Shown in pieces: positions 26,604 to 35,512 of a stretch of DNA of 64,000 nucleotides. Location: assembly GCA_021794095.1 (NCBI GenBank), contig JAJYRN010000006.1, positions 107,494 through 171,493 on the forward strand, in the 5' to 3' direction. The DNA is from Acidobacteriota bacterium (lineage in GTDB: Bacteria; Acidobacteriota; Holophagae; Holophagales; Holophagaceae). Made by a program: the position numbers and the translations under genes. Position 1 is the first letter of the stretch, and every line of letters starts with the position of its first letter. The notes beneath the pieces were generated by a model. It was given only the letters and a program-made list of their open reading frames with translations, was not told where the DNA came from and ran no database searches.

Positions 26604-27298
26604 GCCGGACGGGGCGTTCCACGCGGGAGGTGCTCGAAGCGCGGCTGGGCCACGTGTTCCGGAATCCGGCCCTGCTGGAGGAGGCCCTGTCCCATGCCTC
26701 CGCCGGCCGGAGTCGCGACAACCAGCGCCTGGAGTTCCTGGGTGACGCGCTGCTCAATTTCTGCGTGGCCCTGGCCATCCACCGGGAACGGCCCGACTGG
26801 CAGGAAGGCCCCATGAGCAAGCTCCGGGGCGTGCTGGTCTGCACGGACGCCCTGCACCAGTGGGCCCTGGAGTTGGAGTTGCCCCGCCTCCTGCACACCG
26901 CCACCCGGGCGCCCATGGGCGCGAAACCCCTGGCGGATGCGGTGGAGGCCCTGCTGGCCGCCGTCTTCCTGGATGTCCAGGCCGCGGGTGGGGATGGCGC
27001 GGCGCAGGTGCTGGCGCTGGTGGAGGCCCGTCACCTCGCGGCCATCCGTTCCGCCGATGCCAGCCTCTGGACCCGCCGGGATACCAAAACCACGCTCCAG
27101 GAGACCGCGGCGCAGAAGGGGTTCCCGCCGCCGGTCTACACCCTGCTGGACCAGGCCGGACCGGACCATGCGCCGCGCTTCCGGGTGCGGGTGGGGACGA
27201 ATGGCCATACCGCCGAAGCCGAAGGCGCGACGCGGAAGAAGGCGGAGGCTGATGCGGCCCGGAAACTCCTCGACCAATGGACTGACCTCGAGCCATGA
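26600..27298 (+). CDS. rnc: Ribonuclease III
   Basis: The predicted protein has 232 residues. The catalytic signature NQRLEFLGDALL is at 41-52, with acidic residues E45 and D49, and the second acidic pair is in LADAVEALLAAVFLD. The canonical NERLEFLGD has Gln in place of Glu at position 2, which is outside the metal site. A C-terminal double-stranded RNA-binding domain follows (TTLQETAAQKGFPPPVYTLL, AEAEGATRKKAEADAARKLL). The enzyme processes rRNA and cleaves double-stranded RNA. It overlaps the kinase gene upstream and is 37 bp before the HisA-like gene. Confidence 0.93.
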   Translation: MSRTGRSTREVLEARLGHVFRNPALLEEALSHASAGRSRDNQRLEFLGDALLNFCVALAIHRERPDWQEGPMSKLRGVLVCTDALHQWALELELPRLLHTATRAPMGAKPLADAVEALLAAVFLDVQAAGGDGAAQVLALVEARHLAAIRSADASLWTRRDTKTTLQETAAQKGFPPPVYTLLDQAGPDHAPRFRVRVGTNGHTAEAEGATRKKAEADAARKLLDQWTDLEP

Positions 27299-27335
27299 CA
27301 CTTGCGTTACACTCCCCCTTGCCCGGGATGCACGC

Positions 27336-28049
27336 GTGAAGATCTTCCCCACCCTCAACCTTCAGCACGGCCGTGTGATTCCCGCGGGGCAGCTGGAGCC
27401 CTGCGCCGAGACGCCCCTTGACCTGACCGCCTGGATCCTGGATCAGGGCGCCACGCGTCTGGCGCTGGTGGACGTGGATGCCGCCCAGGGCACCGGCAAC
27501 AACCGCGAGTTGATCGGCCAACTCCTCCAGTACGCCCGCTCCCAGGGCCCGAAGATCTGCATTCAGGTGGCGGGAGGCGTGCGAAGTTCCGATCAGGCCC
27601 AGTTCTTCATTGACCAGGGCGCCACTTGGCTGGTGGTGGGCACCCTGCTCCACAAGTCATCCCTGGTGGTCGAGCAGCTGGTGGCGCGGTTCCAGCCCTA
27701 CCTCACCGCCGCCGTGGATGCCCGGGGCGGCCAGGTCCATCGCTCCGGCTGGGTGGATGCCAGCTGCATGAGCGCCACCGAACTGGCCAAGCGGGCCAAG
27801 GCCTATGGCTTCCGCCGCCTTCTTTTCGTGGACATCCCGGAGGATCCTGGCGCGGATCCGGATTTCGATACGGCCCACGCCCTGAGCCGCGTGTCCGGCC
27901 TGCCCCTGGTCATGGGCGGCAGCATCACCACCCTGGCGCACCTCGAGCGGTTGCATGCCCAGCCGGGGCTGAAAGGCGCCCTGGTGGACGCGCTCCAATT
28001 CCGGCGCGATGCGCGCCTTCTGGCCTACCTCGCCACCGCCTGTGCCTGA
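27336..28049 (+). CDS. HisA/HisF-like TIM-barrel protein lacking the first catalytic Asp
   Basis: The predicted protein has 237 residues and starts at GTG 27336. It has the HisA half-barrel repeats: LALVDVDAAQGTGNNRELI, IQVAGGVRSSDQAQFFIDQG with VVGTLLHKS, and a second half with VDARGGQVHRSGW and LPLVMGGSITTLAHLERL. The phosphate-binding Gly motifs are intact. HisA normally opens with PAIDL, where Asp is a general acid/base; here it reads PTLNL, with Asn. The second catalytic Asp (VDARGG) is kept. No other his gene is nearby. It could be a diverged HisA or a relative with another substrate; I lean to the latter. Confidence 0.65.
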   Translation: MKIFPTLNLQHGRVIPAGQLEPCAETPLDLTAWILDQGATRLALVDVDAAQGTGNNRELIGQLLQYARSQGPKICIQVAGGVRSSDQAQFFIDQGATWLVVGTLLHKSSLVVEQLVARFQPYLTAAVDARGGQVHRSGWVDASCMSATELAKRAKAYGFRRLLFVDIPEDPGADPDFDTAHALSRVSGLPLVMGGSITTLAHLERLHAQPGLKGALVDALQFRRDARLLAYLATACA

Positions 28050-29823
28050 CGTGCGGGAACCGGCCGCAGGCTTTCTGGCCTCCCTGGACGAATCCGAGCG
28101 GCCCCACTTCCGCCACCTGGCCCTCATCCGCCCCCAGTTGCCCAGCGAGGGCCAGGTTCGGCTGCTGGAAGGGCTGGCGCGTTCCCTGGCCTCCCCCCGC
28201 TTGCTCACGCTCATGGCCCGGACTCCCCATTGGCTGGCGCACTGGCCGATCCTCCTGGGTCTCGCGGAAAACGAGGCCACGCCCGAATCCATCCGCCGGG
28301 ATCTCGAGATGGTGGTCTCCCTCTTCGACCAGATGCGCGAGATGGACCTGGCGCCCGCCGACGAGAAGGCCGAGCGGGCGGAAGCCGTGCGGCAGCTCTA
28401 CCAGCAGCTCCAGCCGGCCCTCAAGCCCGTGGCCAAGCTCCTTGCCAAGCAGATCGCCAAAAGCGTCGCCGCCTCTGGAAACACCCAGGAACTGCCGCCG
28501 CTCCCGCCCGAGGAGGACGACTGGGAAGCCCTCACCACCGCCCCTGCGGGCCCCTCGGAAACGCCAGGTGACGGGCGGCTCCAGCGCGGGGATCGCCTGG
28601 CGCGGGCCCGTGAGACTGTGCTGCCCGAGGAGTTGCTGGGCTTCCTGATGGAACCAGATCCCGAACTCCGGCAGGCGGCCCTGCAGAATCCGCTGATCTC
28701 CGAGGAGCTGATCTGCCTCGCGCTGGGCCGTTGCAGCGCCCCGGAGGCCTTCGAGGAGATCTACGGCGAGGCCCGCTGGTACTTCCGGAGTGCGGTCCGA
28801 CAAGCCTTCCTGGATGCGCCGGGGACCCCCCCTGATCTCTCCCGGCGGATCGGCATCGCCGATGAGCTGGTGGGCGCGCTGGAACGGGGTGCCACCAGCC
28901 GGCGGGATCTCCAGCGCGCCGTCAGCCTGTTTGCGCAGCTCGAAGAGGGCGAGTTCCAGTTCATCACCTATTGGGCCAAGCGCCAGGCCCCCCACCTGCT
29001 CCGGGTGGTGAAGGTGTTCTACGACCGCCTCCAGCGCCAGCGGACGGGGCTGCCGGAGCGCTCGGAAGAGGGCCGGTGGGCCACCCTGGAGGAGCGCGTC
29101 TTCCTGGCTTCCCAGGGCACCCAGGAGGACCAGCTCGCGCAGGTGCTGCGCGATCCCGATCCCCAGGTGTTCCGCCTGGCCCTGGAAAACCCGGCCCTGA
29201 CCCCGCGTCTCCTCGCCGCCGCGTTGCCGGCCATGGACCAGGGGCGGATCGAGCACGTGGCCGCCCATCGCGCCTGGGCGGAAGATCCGCTGGTGGTGGA
29301 GGCCCTGGTGCACCACCCCCAACTGCCCGAGGCGGTGGCCCTGGGCCTGCTGGATGCCCTGCCCGGGGTGAAACCCCTCGTGGACATCCTCCGCGATCCG
29401 CGAATCCTGCACCTCGATCTGAAACGCCAGGTGCTCGGCAGGCTCCGGGGGATCTACCTCGGCCTGGACCGCTCCCGCCGCATCGGGGCCCTGCGCGCGT
29501 CGGGCGGCGAACTCATGCGCCACCTGCCCCAGGAGGTGCTCCAGGACGAGCCCACCCTGCAGCTGCTGGTGTCCGACCGGCAGCTGGATCCGGGCCTGCT
29601 CCTGCGCCTGGCTCGCAACAAGCTCACGCCGCGCGCCATCCTGGCGCAAATCGCCAGCCATCCTGTGCTGATGGCCCACCCGTCCATCATGTCCGAGCTG
29701 CTGTTCAACCCGAAGACTCCCCGGGACGCCTCGATCCGGGTCTGGGGCCTGCTGTCCGAGGCGGAACAGGCCCAGCTGATGCGCAGTCCCCATCTGCCCA
29801 CGGCCTTGCGGCACTTGGGATGA
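28042..29823 (+). CDS. DUF2336/HEAT-like repeat protein
   Basis: The predicted protein has about 593 residues. The start is uncertain: GTG 28042 is preferred because it gives only an 8-bp overlap with the HisA-like gene, while ATG 28009 overlaps it by 41 bp and adds unlikely residues. None has a good ribosome site. The sequence is nearly all alpha-helical with repeated motifs of the form DPxxxVRxxALxNPxL (EPDPELRQAALQNPLISEEL, DPDPQVFRLALENPALTPRLL), as in HEAT or DUF2336 solenoids. It has no signal peptide and no catalytic motif. A scaffold role in the same operon as RNase III is likely. Confidence 0.55.
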   Translation: MPDVREPAAGFLASLDESERPHFRHLALIRPQLPSEGQVRLLEGLARSLASPRLLTLMARTPHWLAHWPILLGLAENEATPESIRRDLEMVVSLFDQMREMDLAPADEKAERAEAVRQLYQQLQPALKPVAKLLAKQIAKSVAASGNTQELPPLPPEEDDWEALTTAPAGPSETPGDGRLQRGDRLARARETVLPEELLGFLMEPDPELRQAALQNPLISEELICLALGRCSAPEAFEEIYGEARWYFRSAVRQAFLDAPGTPPDLSRRIGIADELVGALERGATSRRDLQRAVSLFAQLEEGEFQFITYWAKRQAPHLLRVVKVFYDRLQRQRTGLPERSEEGRWATLEERVFLASQGTQEDQLAQVLRDPDPQVFRLALENPALTPRLLAAALPAMDQGRIEHVAAHRAWAEDPLVVEALVHHPQLPEAVALGLLDALPGVKPLVDILRDPRILHLDLKRQVLGRLRGIYLGLDRSRRIGALRASGGELMRHLPQEVLQDEPTLQLLVSDRQLDPGLLLRLARNKLTPRAILAQIASHPVLMAHPSIMSELLFNPKTPRDASIRVWGLLSEAEQAQLMRSPHLPTALRHLG

Positions 29824-29871
29824 TCATAAACGCCCTGGCCGGCCCTGCGTAGCCAGGCCACAGGAGCCTCC

Positions 29872-30876
29872 ATGCACCGCCCGGCCCTCAGACTGCTCGT
29901 GCCCATCGCGGTCGCCGTGGCCGGCCTTGGCTTGGCGTCTTCCTGCCGGCCCCATCCGAAGGTGCCCGGGTGGGTCCAGTCCGCCCCAGAGGACAGCGTG
30001 CTCTCCTTCTCGGGAGGAGCCGGGTGGATGCTCACGCAACCGGATATCCAGAACCTGCTGGATGGGGAGCCTGAAGCCAGCCGGGCTTTGGATCTGTTCC
30101 TCCAGAAGGCCCGGATCAATCCGCACACGGAAACCGGGCGGCTGACCCTCCACCTTCTGGCGGGGCCGGGGCCGGTCCAGGGAAAAGGCCTGGGCCAGAT
30201 CCTGATCCAGCTGGATCAGTTCCAGGATCCCAAGGCCCTTTTGGCGGCCCTGGCGGGAGCCTTCCCCCAGGAGGGGCAGCTGCGCCTGAACGGCCGCGAC
30301 TGGCCGCTCTACGTCATCCTGGATCTGGATTCGCCCAAGGGTTCCGTCCACATCCGCGCCGCCAGCGATGAGCGGGGGCAGCTCTGGATCGGCGACCTCT
30401 CCGCCCTCCAGCGGCTGGCCTCGCGGAAGAGCCTCGCCACCCGCCCGGATGCGGCGGGTGCCGCGGCCTGGATCAATGCCAAGGCGCCTTTCCAGGGCTA
30501 TTTCCAGCCCGAGGCCCTGCTGGGCGGGCTCCTCCGGGGCCGGCTGCCGGAGACCAGCACCCTCCGCGACCTGCCCAAGGGCCTTGATGCGCTCTTCTGG
30601 AGCATCGCCCCCGGGGCTTCTCCCGGCCAGCCCAGCCAGTTCGAGCTGGCCATCGGGGGGAGCGCCGAGGGCATCACGCAGATCGCTCCCTGGCTCCAGC
30701 GGCTGGTGGCCCTGGTGAGCGCCGTCCAGCCCGCTCCGGGCGCCGCCCCGCCCGAGCTGATGCAGGAGAAGCGGCGGGTGGGTCTCCGGGCCACCTTGAC
30801 GGATGCCCAACTCAAGCTCGTCATGGAAAAGCTGGGGCAGCCCATGCTGTCCTTCAGGCCCGTGCCGCCGGCATGA
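29872..30876 (+). CDS. Lipoprotein of unknown function
   Basis: The predicted protein has 334 residues. The N-terminus has a signal with the lipobox LASSC, Cys about residue 25, so it is a lipidated envelope protein. The body has alternating strands (LTLHLLAGPGPVQGKGLGQI, WPLYVILDLDSPKGSVHIRA, FQGYFQPEALLGGLLRG). I recognise no family. The stop overlaps the ECF sigma gene by 4 bp, so the two are co-translated and it may act in the same envelope-sensing pathway. Confidence 0.6.
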   Translation: MHRPALRLLVPIAVAVAGLGLASSCRPHPKVPGWVQSAPEDSVLSFSGGAGWMLTQPDIQNLLDGEPEASRALDLFLQKARINPHTETGRLTLHLLAGPGPVQGKGLGQILIQLDQFQDPKALLAALAGAFPQEGQLRLNGRDWPLYVILDLDSPKGSVHIRAASDERGQLWIGDLSALQRLASRKSLATRPDAAGAAAWINAKAPFQGYFQPEALLGGLLRGRLPETSTLRDLPKGLDALFWSIAPGASPGQPSQFELAIGGSAEGITQIAPWLQRLVALVSAVQPAPGAAPPELMQEKRRVGLRATLTDAQLKLVMEKLGQPMLSFRPVPPA

Positions 30877-31451
30877 CCCCCGCGGACATCCTCCAGCCCC
30901 CTCCCGCTGCGGCCGATTCGCCCGAGTATTGGATGGCGCGCCTGAAGGCCGGCCACGAAGAGGCCCTGGCCCATCTCATGGCGCGCTTCGAGCGTCCCCT
31001 CTGCGCCTTCCTCCACCGGCGCCTCCAGGGCGAGGCCGGGGTGGTGGAGGAACTGGCCCAGGAGGTTTTTCTCAAGTGCCTCCAGCACTGCCAACGGTTC
31101 GAGGAGGGCCGGCCGGTGGCAGCCTGGCTTTTCACCCTGGCGGCTAATGCGGCGACCGACCATCTGCGTAGAAGAGGGCGGGAGGTACCCCCTCCCGAGA
31201 CCTTTGACGCTCCGGATCCCCAGCAGGCTTCACCCTGGGATTCCGTGGACCAAAGCCGACGACTCCAGGCCCTGCGCGGGGCCCTGGAGGGGCTGACGCC
31301 CCGGCAGCGGGCCATGGTCCTGGCCTACTACGTCCACGAGCATCCCCTCAAGCGCATCGCCCAGGATCTGCACTGCGCCGAAGGCACCGTCAAAGCCACC
31401 CTGTTCCAGAGCCTCCAGAAACTTCGCAAAACCCTCGGACCCCAGCCATGA
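30873..31451 (+). CDS. ECF-type RNA polymerase sigma factor
   Basis: The predicted protein has 192 residues. Region 2 is visible at about 30-95 (LMARFERPLCAFLHRRL, VVEELAQEVFLKCLQHCQRF, AWLFTLAANAATDHLRRRG). Region 4 is at about 130-185 (LTPRQRAMVLAYYVHEHPLK, HCAEGTVKATLFQSLQKLRK). The layout with no region 3 or 1.1 makes it a group 4 (extracytoplasmic function) sigma. It overlaps the upstream lipoprotein gene and the downstream membrane protein gene by 4 bp each. Such overlaps are typical of a sigma/anti-sigma operon. Its target promoter cannot be read here. Confidence 0.88.
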   Translation: MTPADILQPPPAAADSPEYWMARLKAGHEEALAHLMARFERPLCAFLHRRLQGEAGVVEELAQEVFLKCLQHCQRFEEGRPVAAWLFTLAANAATDHLRRRGREVPPPETFDAPDPQQASPWDSVDQSRRLQALRGALEGLTPRQRAMVLAYYVHEHPLKRIAQDLHCAEGTVKATLFQSLQKLRKTLGPQP

Positions 31452-32122
31452 CCCCCCGCCTCGATCCCAGCTTCCTCGACGACGCCCGGCGCTTCGAGCT
31501 CCTGGAGCGGCCTGAGGATTGGCCCGACGATCCCGCGATCCAGGCGGACCTGGCCGGACTGCTGGAACTCCATCTGGCCCTGGGCGCCCACGGCGCCGAA
31601 CTGGCCCCGGTGCTGGCCGCCCCCACCCGGCCCTGGTACCGCACCTGGGGCTTGGCCTCAGCCGCGGCCCTGCTCCTGGCGGGCCTCCCTTCGATCATCA
31701 TCGTCCAGCACACCCGCCACCTCCGCGCCCTGGCGCAGGACACGAACCGGATCGAGCAGCTGGCCCAGCGGCGCAGTCAGGACCGGGCCTGGATCGCCTT
31801 CTTCCAGCAGAGTTCCACCCTGCTCCAGGACTTCGATACAAATCCGGCCCTCTGTCGCAAGGGTGAGGAAGACCGCCACCAGGAGCGGGAGATGGCCCTG
31901 TCGCTGCTGGAAGCCAGCCACCAGCTCGCCGACTGGGGCGCCCCCAGCCCCGAGGCCGAGGCCACCCGCGCCAAGCTCCATGCCTGGATCGCCGAACTGG
32001 CCCTGGAGGACAACTGCCTCAGCACCGAGCGGGCTGACCAGCTCCGGAAGTGGGCCGCGACCCATAACCTGGAGAGCCAGGCCATCCACATGGAGCGGCA
32101 CCTCAAGGGGGGCGGGGCATGA
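31448..32122 (+). CDS. Single-pass membrane protein, candidate anti-sigma factor
   Basis: The predicted protein has 224 residues. The N-terminal 60 residues are acidic and helical, then one transmembrane helix (about 63-84, TWGLASAAALLLAGLPSIII) and a helical, coiled-coil-like external part (HLRALAQDTNRIEQLAQRRS). Anti-sigma factors commonly have this topology and immediately follow the sigma gene. There is no visible HxxxCxxC zinc-binding anti-sigma motif. The role is inferred from position and topology alone. Confidence 0.6.
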   Translation: MTPRLDPSFLDDARRFELLERPEDWPDDPAIQADLAGLLELHLALGAHGAELAPVLAAPTRPWYRTWGLASAAALLLAGLPSIIIVQHTRHLRALAQDTNRIEQLAQRRSQDRAWIAFFQQSSTLLQDFDTNPALCRKGEEDRHQEREMALSLLEASHQLADWGAPSPEAEATRAKLHAWIAELALEDNCLSTERADQLRKWAATHNLESQAIHMERHLKGGGA

Positions 32123-32925
32123 GCCTGCGTGCCCTGGCGCTCCTGCCTGTTCTCGTGGCGAGTCCGGAACCGGCCTTCTTCGCCGCCCCCAGGGGCGCCG
32201 CGGAAGCCCTCTTCCAGCAGGCGCGCGACCTGCGCTTCGCCCAGCGCTGGTACGACGCGGCCGCCTGCTACCGGAAGCTCCTCGCCGACGACCCGAATTC
32301 CTCCCGCGCCCCGGATGCCAGCTACTGGCTGGCCTCCTGTCTCGAACAGGATCAGCGCTGGGACGAGGCCGCCGCGGCCTACACCACCTTCCTGACGCGC
32401 TACCCGGATCAGCGCCTGCTGGGCCGGGAGGCCAAACTGAACCGCATCCGCTGCTGGGGCATCCGCCAGTGGAACAGTCCCGCCGCGCAGGAGGGACTGG
32501 CCGAGGCCTTGGCGGATCCCCTCGCCGAGGTGCGTACCGCCGCCGCCCTGCAGCTGGCCCGCCGCAAGGATCCCCGCGCCGTGCCGGTGCTCCAGGCCGG
32601 GCTCCAGTCCGACGCCTCCTTCGATGCCTGCCGTCTGGCCCTGCTGGCCATGGGCGTCCAGCCCCAGGCCGCTAACCCCTCCCAGGGCCGTTTCCTGGTG
32701 GTCCGCATCCACGAGAAGGGGCAGAAGGACACGGTGACCATCCGCGTCGCGCTGGGCCTCGCCCGGGCCGTGAGCGGCTACTTGTCCGACGCCCAGTTGA
32801 AGGAGGCCCGCGCCCGGGGCATCCACATGGACCGCCTCATGGACCAGGCCCTGAGCGTGCCCAAGGGCACGGAGCTGTTCAGCCTGAACGACGGCAAGAG
32901 CACGGTGGCCGTGACGGTGGAGTAG
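32119..32925 (+). CDS. Secreted TPR/HEAT-like repeat protein
   Basis: The predicted protein has 268 residues with a short hydrophobic N-terminus (RALALLPVLVASPEPAFF). Residues 30-100 resemble BamD/YbgF-type TPRs (EALFQQARDLRFAQRWYDAA, ASYWLASCLEQDQRWDEAAA). A short HEAT-like stretch (VRTAAALQLARRKDPRAVPV) follows. The C-terminal 80 residues form a beta-rich tail with GTELFSLNDGKSTVAVTVE. It is probably periplasmic. It overlaps the candidate anti-sigma gene by 4 bp and is the last gene of this four-gene sigma module. Confidence 0.6.
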   Translation: MSLRALALLPVLVASPEPAFFAAPRGAAEALFQQARDLRFAQRWYDAAACYRKLLADDPNSSRAPDASYWLASCLEQDQRWDEAAAAYTTFLTRYPDQRLLGREAKLNRIRCWGIRQWNSPAAQEGLAEALADPLAEVRTAAALQLARRKDPRAVPVLQAGLQSDASFDACRLALLAMGVQPQAANPSQGRFLVVRIHEKGQKDTVTIRVALGLARAVSGYLSDAQLKEARARGIHMDRLMDQALSVPKGTELFSLNDGKSTVAVTVE

Positions 32926-32959
32926 GGGCGTTCCGCTAAGCTGGAGGGTCGAGGCCCGC

Positions 32960-34753
32960 TTGAAACCCGTCCGCCGCTTCTTCCGCCACCACCTGAGGCC
33001 CTACCTGCCGGGAACCCTGGCCGGCGGCCTGCTGCTGACGGTGGGCAACAGCCTCCAGGCCCTCATCCTGGTGTCCCTCAAGCTGCTCTTCGACCACCAG
33101 CTGAAGATGGGGGGGAACGGTGTGGCCCAGTGGCCCCACGCCATCCAGGCCATCACCCGGTTCCTGCCCCCCGCCGAGGCCCTCCAGTCGAACATCCTCC
33201 TCATCCCGGCGCTCATTGCCGGGCTCTTCTTCCTGCGGGGCCTCTTCCTCTACGCCGGTTCCGTGCTCGTGGCCCGCAGTGGCATGAAGGCCGTCAAGGA
33301 TCTCCGCGAACGCCTCTTCGACCGGGTGCTCGGCCAGGATCCGGTCTTCTTCCAGATCCGGCCCGTGGGCGAGCTCATGAATCGCATCCTGGGCGATGTG
33401 GGCCTGGTCCAGCAGCTGGTGTCCACCCAGGTGGCGGAACTCCTGCGCCAGGTCACCATGGCCGTGGTCATGGTGGTGCTCATCGTGCGCACCGACTGGC
33501 GGCTGGCCCTGGTGCTGGTGGCCCTGTTTCCCCTGGTCTTCCTTCCCATCAAGCACCTCACCCGCCTCATCCGGCGGCAGGGGCACAAGGCCCAGAGCAG
33601 CGCCGATGTCCTGCTCCAGCGCCTCAAGGAAGTGCTCTCCAATATGCGGGTGGTGAAGGCCTTCGCCCGGGAGGACTACGAATCCCGGCGCTTCCATGAC
33701 CAGAGCCGGGGCCTCTACCGCCTGGGCATGAAGGTCATCCGCATCCAGGCCCTGTCGAGCCCCATCATGGAGAGCGTGGGCGGGCTGCTGCTGGCGGGGC
33801 TGGCCCTCTACGGGGCCGCGCGGATCCGCAGCGGCGCCATGACCGGCGGCGATTTCCTCATGTTCCTGCTGGCCATCTACCAGCTCTACGATCCCATCCG
33901 CCGCCTCACCCGGATGGCGGGCGAGATGCAGATGAGCACCGTGGCCCTGGAGCGCATCTTCGGCCTGCTGGATGTCGAGCCCCAGTTGACGGCCCCGGCA
34001 AACCCGAAGCCCGTGCCGGTCCGGCCCTCCACCCTCCGCTTCGAAGGCGTGGGCTTCGCCTACGATCCCAAGCATCCCGTCCTCCGGGGCATTGACCTCG
34101 AGGTCCACAGCGGCGAAACGGTGGCCCTGGTGGGCGGCAGCGGCGGCGGGAAGACCACCCTCGTGAACCTGGTGCCGCGCTTCTTCGATCCCACCGCCGG
34201 CCGCGTCACCCTGGATGGCACGGACCTGCGCGACTTCGATCCGCGGGAGCTGCGGAAGGTCATCGGCATCGTCACCCAGGAGACGCTCCTCTTCCTGGAC
34301 ACGGTGCATGACAACATCGCCTACGGCCTCGACGCCAGCCGCGAAGCCGTGATCGCCGCCGCGAAGAAGGCCCACGCCCACGACTTCATCACGGCGCTGC
34401 CGAAGGGCTACGATACGCCCCTGGCGGAGACCGGCTCCAGCCTGTCCGGCGGCCAGCGGCAGCGCCTGGCCATCGCCCGGGCCCTGTTGCAGGATCCGCC
34501 CATCCTCATCCTCGACGAGGCCACCAGCGCCCTGGACACCGAGAGCGAGCGGGCCGTCCAGGCGGCCCTGGAGGCCCTGATGGAGAACCGGACCACCCTG
34601 GTCATCGCCCACCGCCTCAGCACCATCCAGCGCGCCACCCGCATCTGCGCCCTCAAGCAGGGCCGCATCGTGGAGCAGGGCACCCACGAAGCGCTGCTGG
34701 CCCGGGACGGCGAGTATGCGCGGCTGCACCGGCTGCAGTTCGCGGAAGCCTGA
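32960..34753 (+). CDS. MsbA-like ABC exporter (membrane and ATPase in one chain)
   Basis: The predicted protein has 597 residues and starts at TTG 32960, with GAGG five bases upstream. Six transmembrane helices fill about residues 15-300 with the KVVKAF-type coupling region (LSNMRVVKAFAREDYESRRF). The ATPase domain has Walker A GGSGGGKTT (about 392-400), the signature LSGGQRQR (about 495-502) and Walker B ILILDEATSALD (about 514-525). The domain order is that of homodimeric lipid or drug exporters such as MsbA. The substrate is not evident; lipid A or another amphiphile is a reasonable guess. Confidence 0.88.
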   Translation: MKPVRRFFRHHLRPYLPGTLAGGLLLTVGNSLQALILVSLKLLFDHQLKMGGNGVAQWPHAIQAITRFLPPAEALQSNILLIPALIAGLFFLRGLFLYAGSVLVARSGMKAVKDLRERLFDRVLGQDPVFFQIRPVGELMNRILGDVGLVQQLVSTQVAELLRQVTMAVVMVVLIVRTDWRLALVLVALFPLVFLPIKHLTRLIRRQGHKAQSSADVLLQRLKEVLSNMRVVKAFAREDYESRRFHDQSRGLYRLGMKVIRIQALSSPIMESVGGLLLAGLALYGAARIRSGAMTGGDFLMFLLAIYQLYDPIRRLTRMAGEMQMSTVALERIFGLLDVEPQLTAPANPKPVPVRPSTLRFEGVGFAYDPKHPVLRGIDLEVHSGETVALVGGSGGGKTTLVNLVPRFFDPTAGRVTLDGTDLRDFDPRELRKVIGIVTQETLLFLDTVHDNIAYGLDASREAVIAAAKKAHAHDFITALPKGYDTPLAETGSSLSGGQRQRLAIARALLQDPPILILDEATSALDTESERAVQAALEALMENRTTLVIAHRLSTIQRATRICALKQGRIVEQGTHEALLARDGEYARLHRLQFAEA

Positions 34754-34830
34754 GGCAGGGATGTGTCACCTTTCTTCAGCCATCCGCATCTGATGTCGAA
34801 CAAGAAGGATCCAAACCAAACGGAGGCGTT

Positions 34831-35412
34831 GTGAAAGGCCCATTCTTTTCAATCGTGGTCGCAGCGTTGCTGGCCGCAGGCCCATCCCCCACGCGAGCTG
34901 CCCAGGCGCCTGCGCCCACCGTTCGGCCCTCTGCCGCGGCGCTCCTGAGCGCGGCCGAAGCCCAAGCCGGACGGGAGCACAAGAACGTGTTCCTGATCTT
35001 TCATGCCTCCTGGTGCCCCTGGTGCCACCGGTTGGATGCCCTTCTGAGTGCTCCGACCCTCAAGCCGTTCTTCGACAAGAACTATGTGATTATCCGGATT
35101 GACGGCCTGGAAGCGCCCGCGCAACTCGGCCTGGAGAACGCCGGATGGAAGGACATGATGGCGACCTACGGGGCCACCGGTCAGGGCATCCCCTACTGGT
35201 TGTTCCTCGGACCGAAAGGGAACATCCTCGCCAGCTGCCGAAGCCCCTTCGATCTGGACAGCAAGGGCGTGCCCGGCTGCATGGGGTTCCCCGATAAGGG
35301 CCAGCCGAAGGATCTCGCGTTTTTCGTGGAGGATATCCAGGAGTCGGCGCCCCACTATGAGGCTGCCTTCGACACGAACCTCCGGGCGTACTTGAAGTCC
35401 CTGACGTATTGA
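34831..35412 (+). CDS. Exported thioredoxin-like protein
   Basis: The predicted protein has 193 residues from GTG 34831 with GGAGG before it. A signal peptide (about 24 residues, ending TRAAQA) exports it to the periplasm. The redox centre is WCPWCH (residues 61-66), a CxxC within a thioredoxin fold (VFLIFHASWCPWCHRLDALL, and IPYWLFLGPKGNILASC). It probably reduces disulfides or assists cytochrome or copper-protein maturation. It stands alone between an ABC exporter and queA. Confidence 0.8.
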   Translation: MKGPFFSIVVAALLAAGPSPTRAAQAPAPTVRPSAAALLSAAEAQAGREHKNVFLIFHASWCPWCHRLDALLSAPTLKPFFDKNYVIIRIDGLEAPAQLGLENAGWKDMMATYGATGQGIPYWLFLGPKGNILASCRSPFDLDSKGVPGCMGFPDKGQPKDLAFFVEDIQESAPHYEAAFDTNLRAYLKSLTY

Positions 35413-35512
35413 GACAGCCGGACCGATGGATGGGCACTCCAGCCATGGAACCGCAGGCTCCATCGCTGGCGCGGGCATGGGCCGGGCTCGGCGCACCGGC
35501 GCCGCCAATCCC

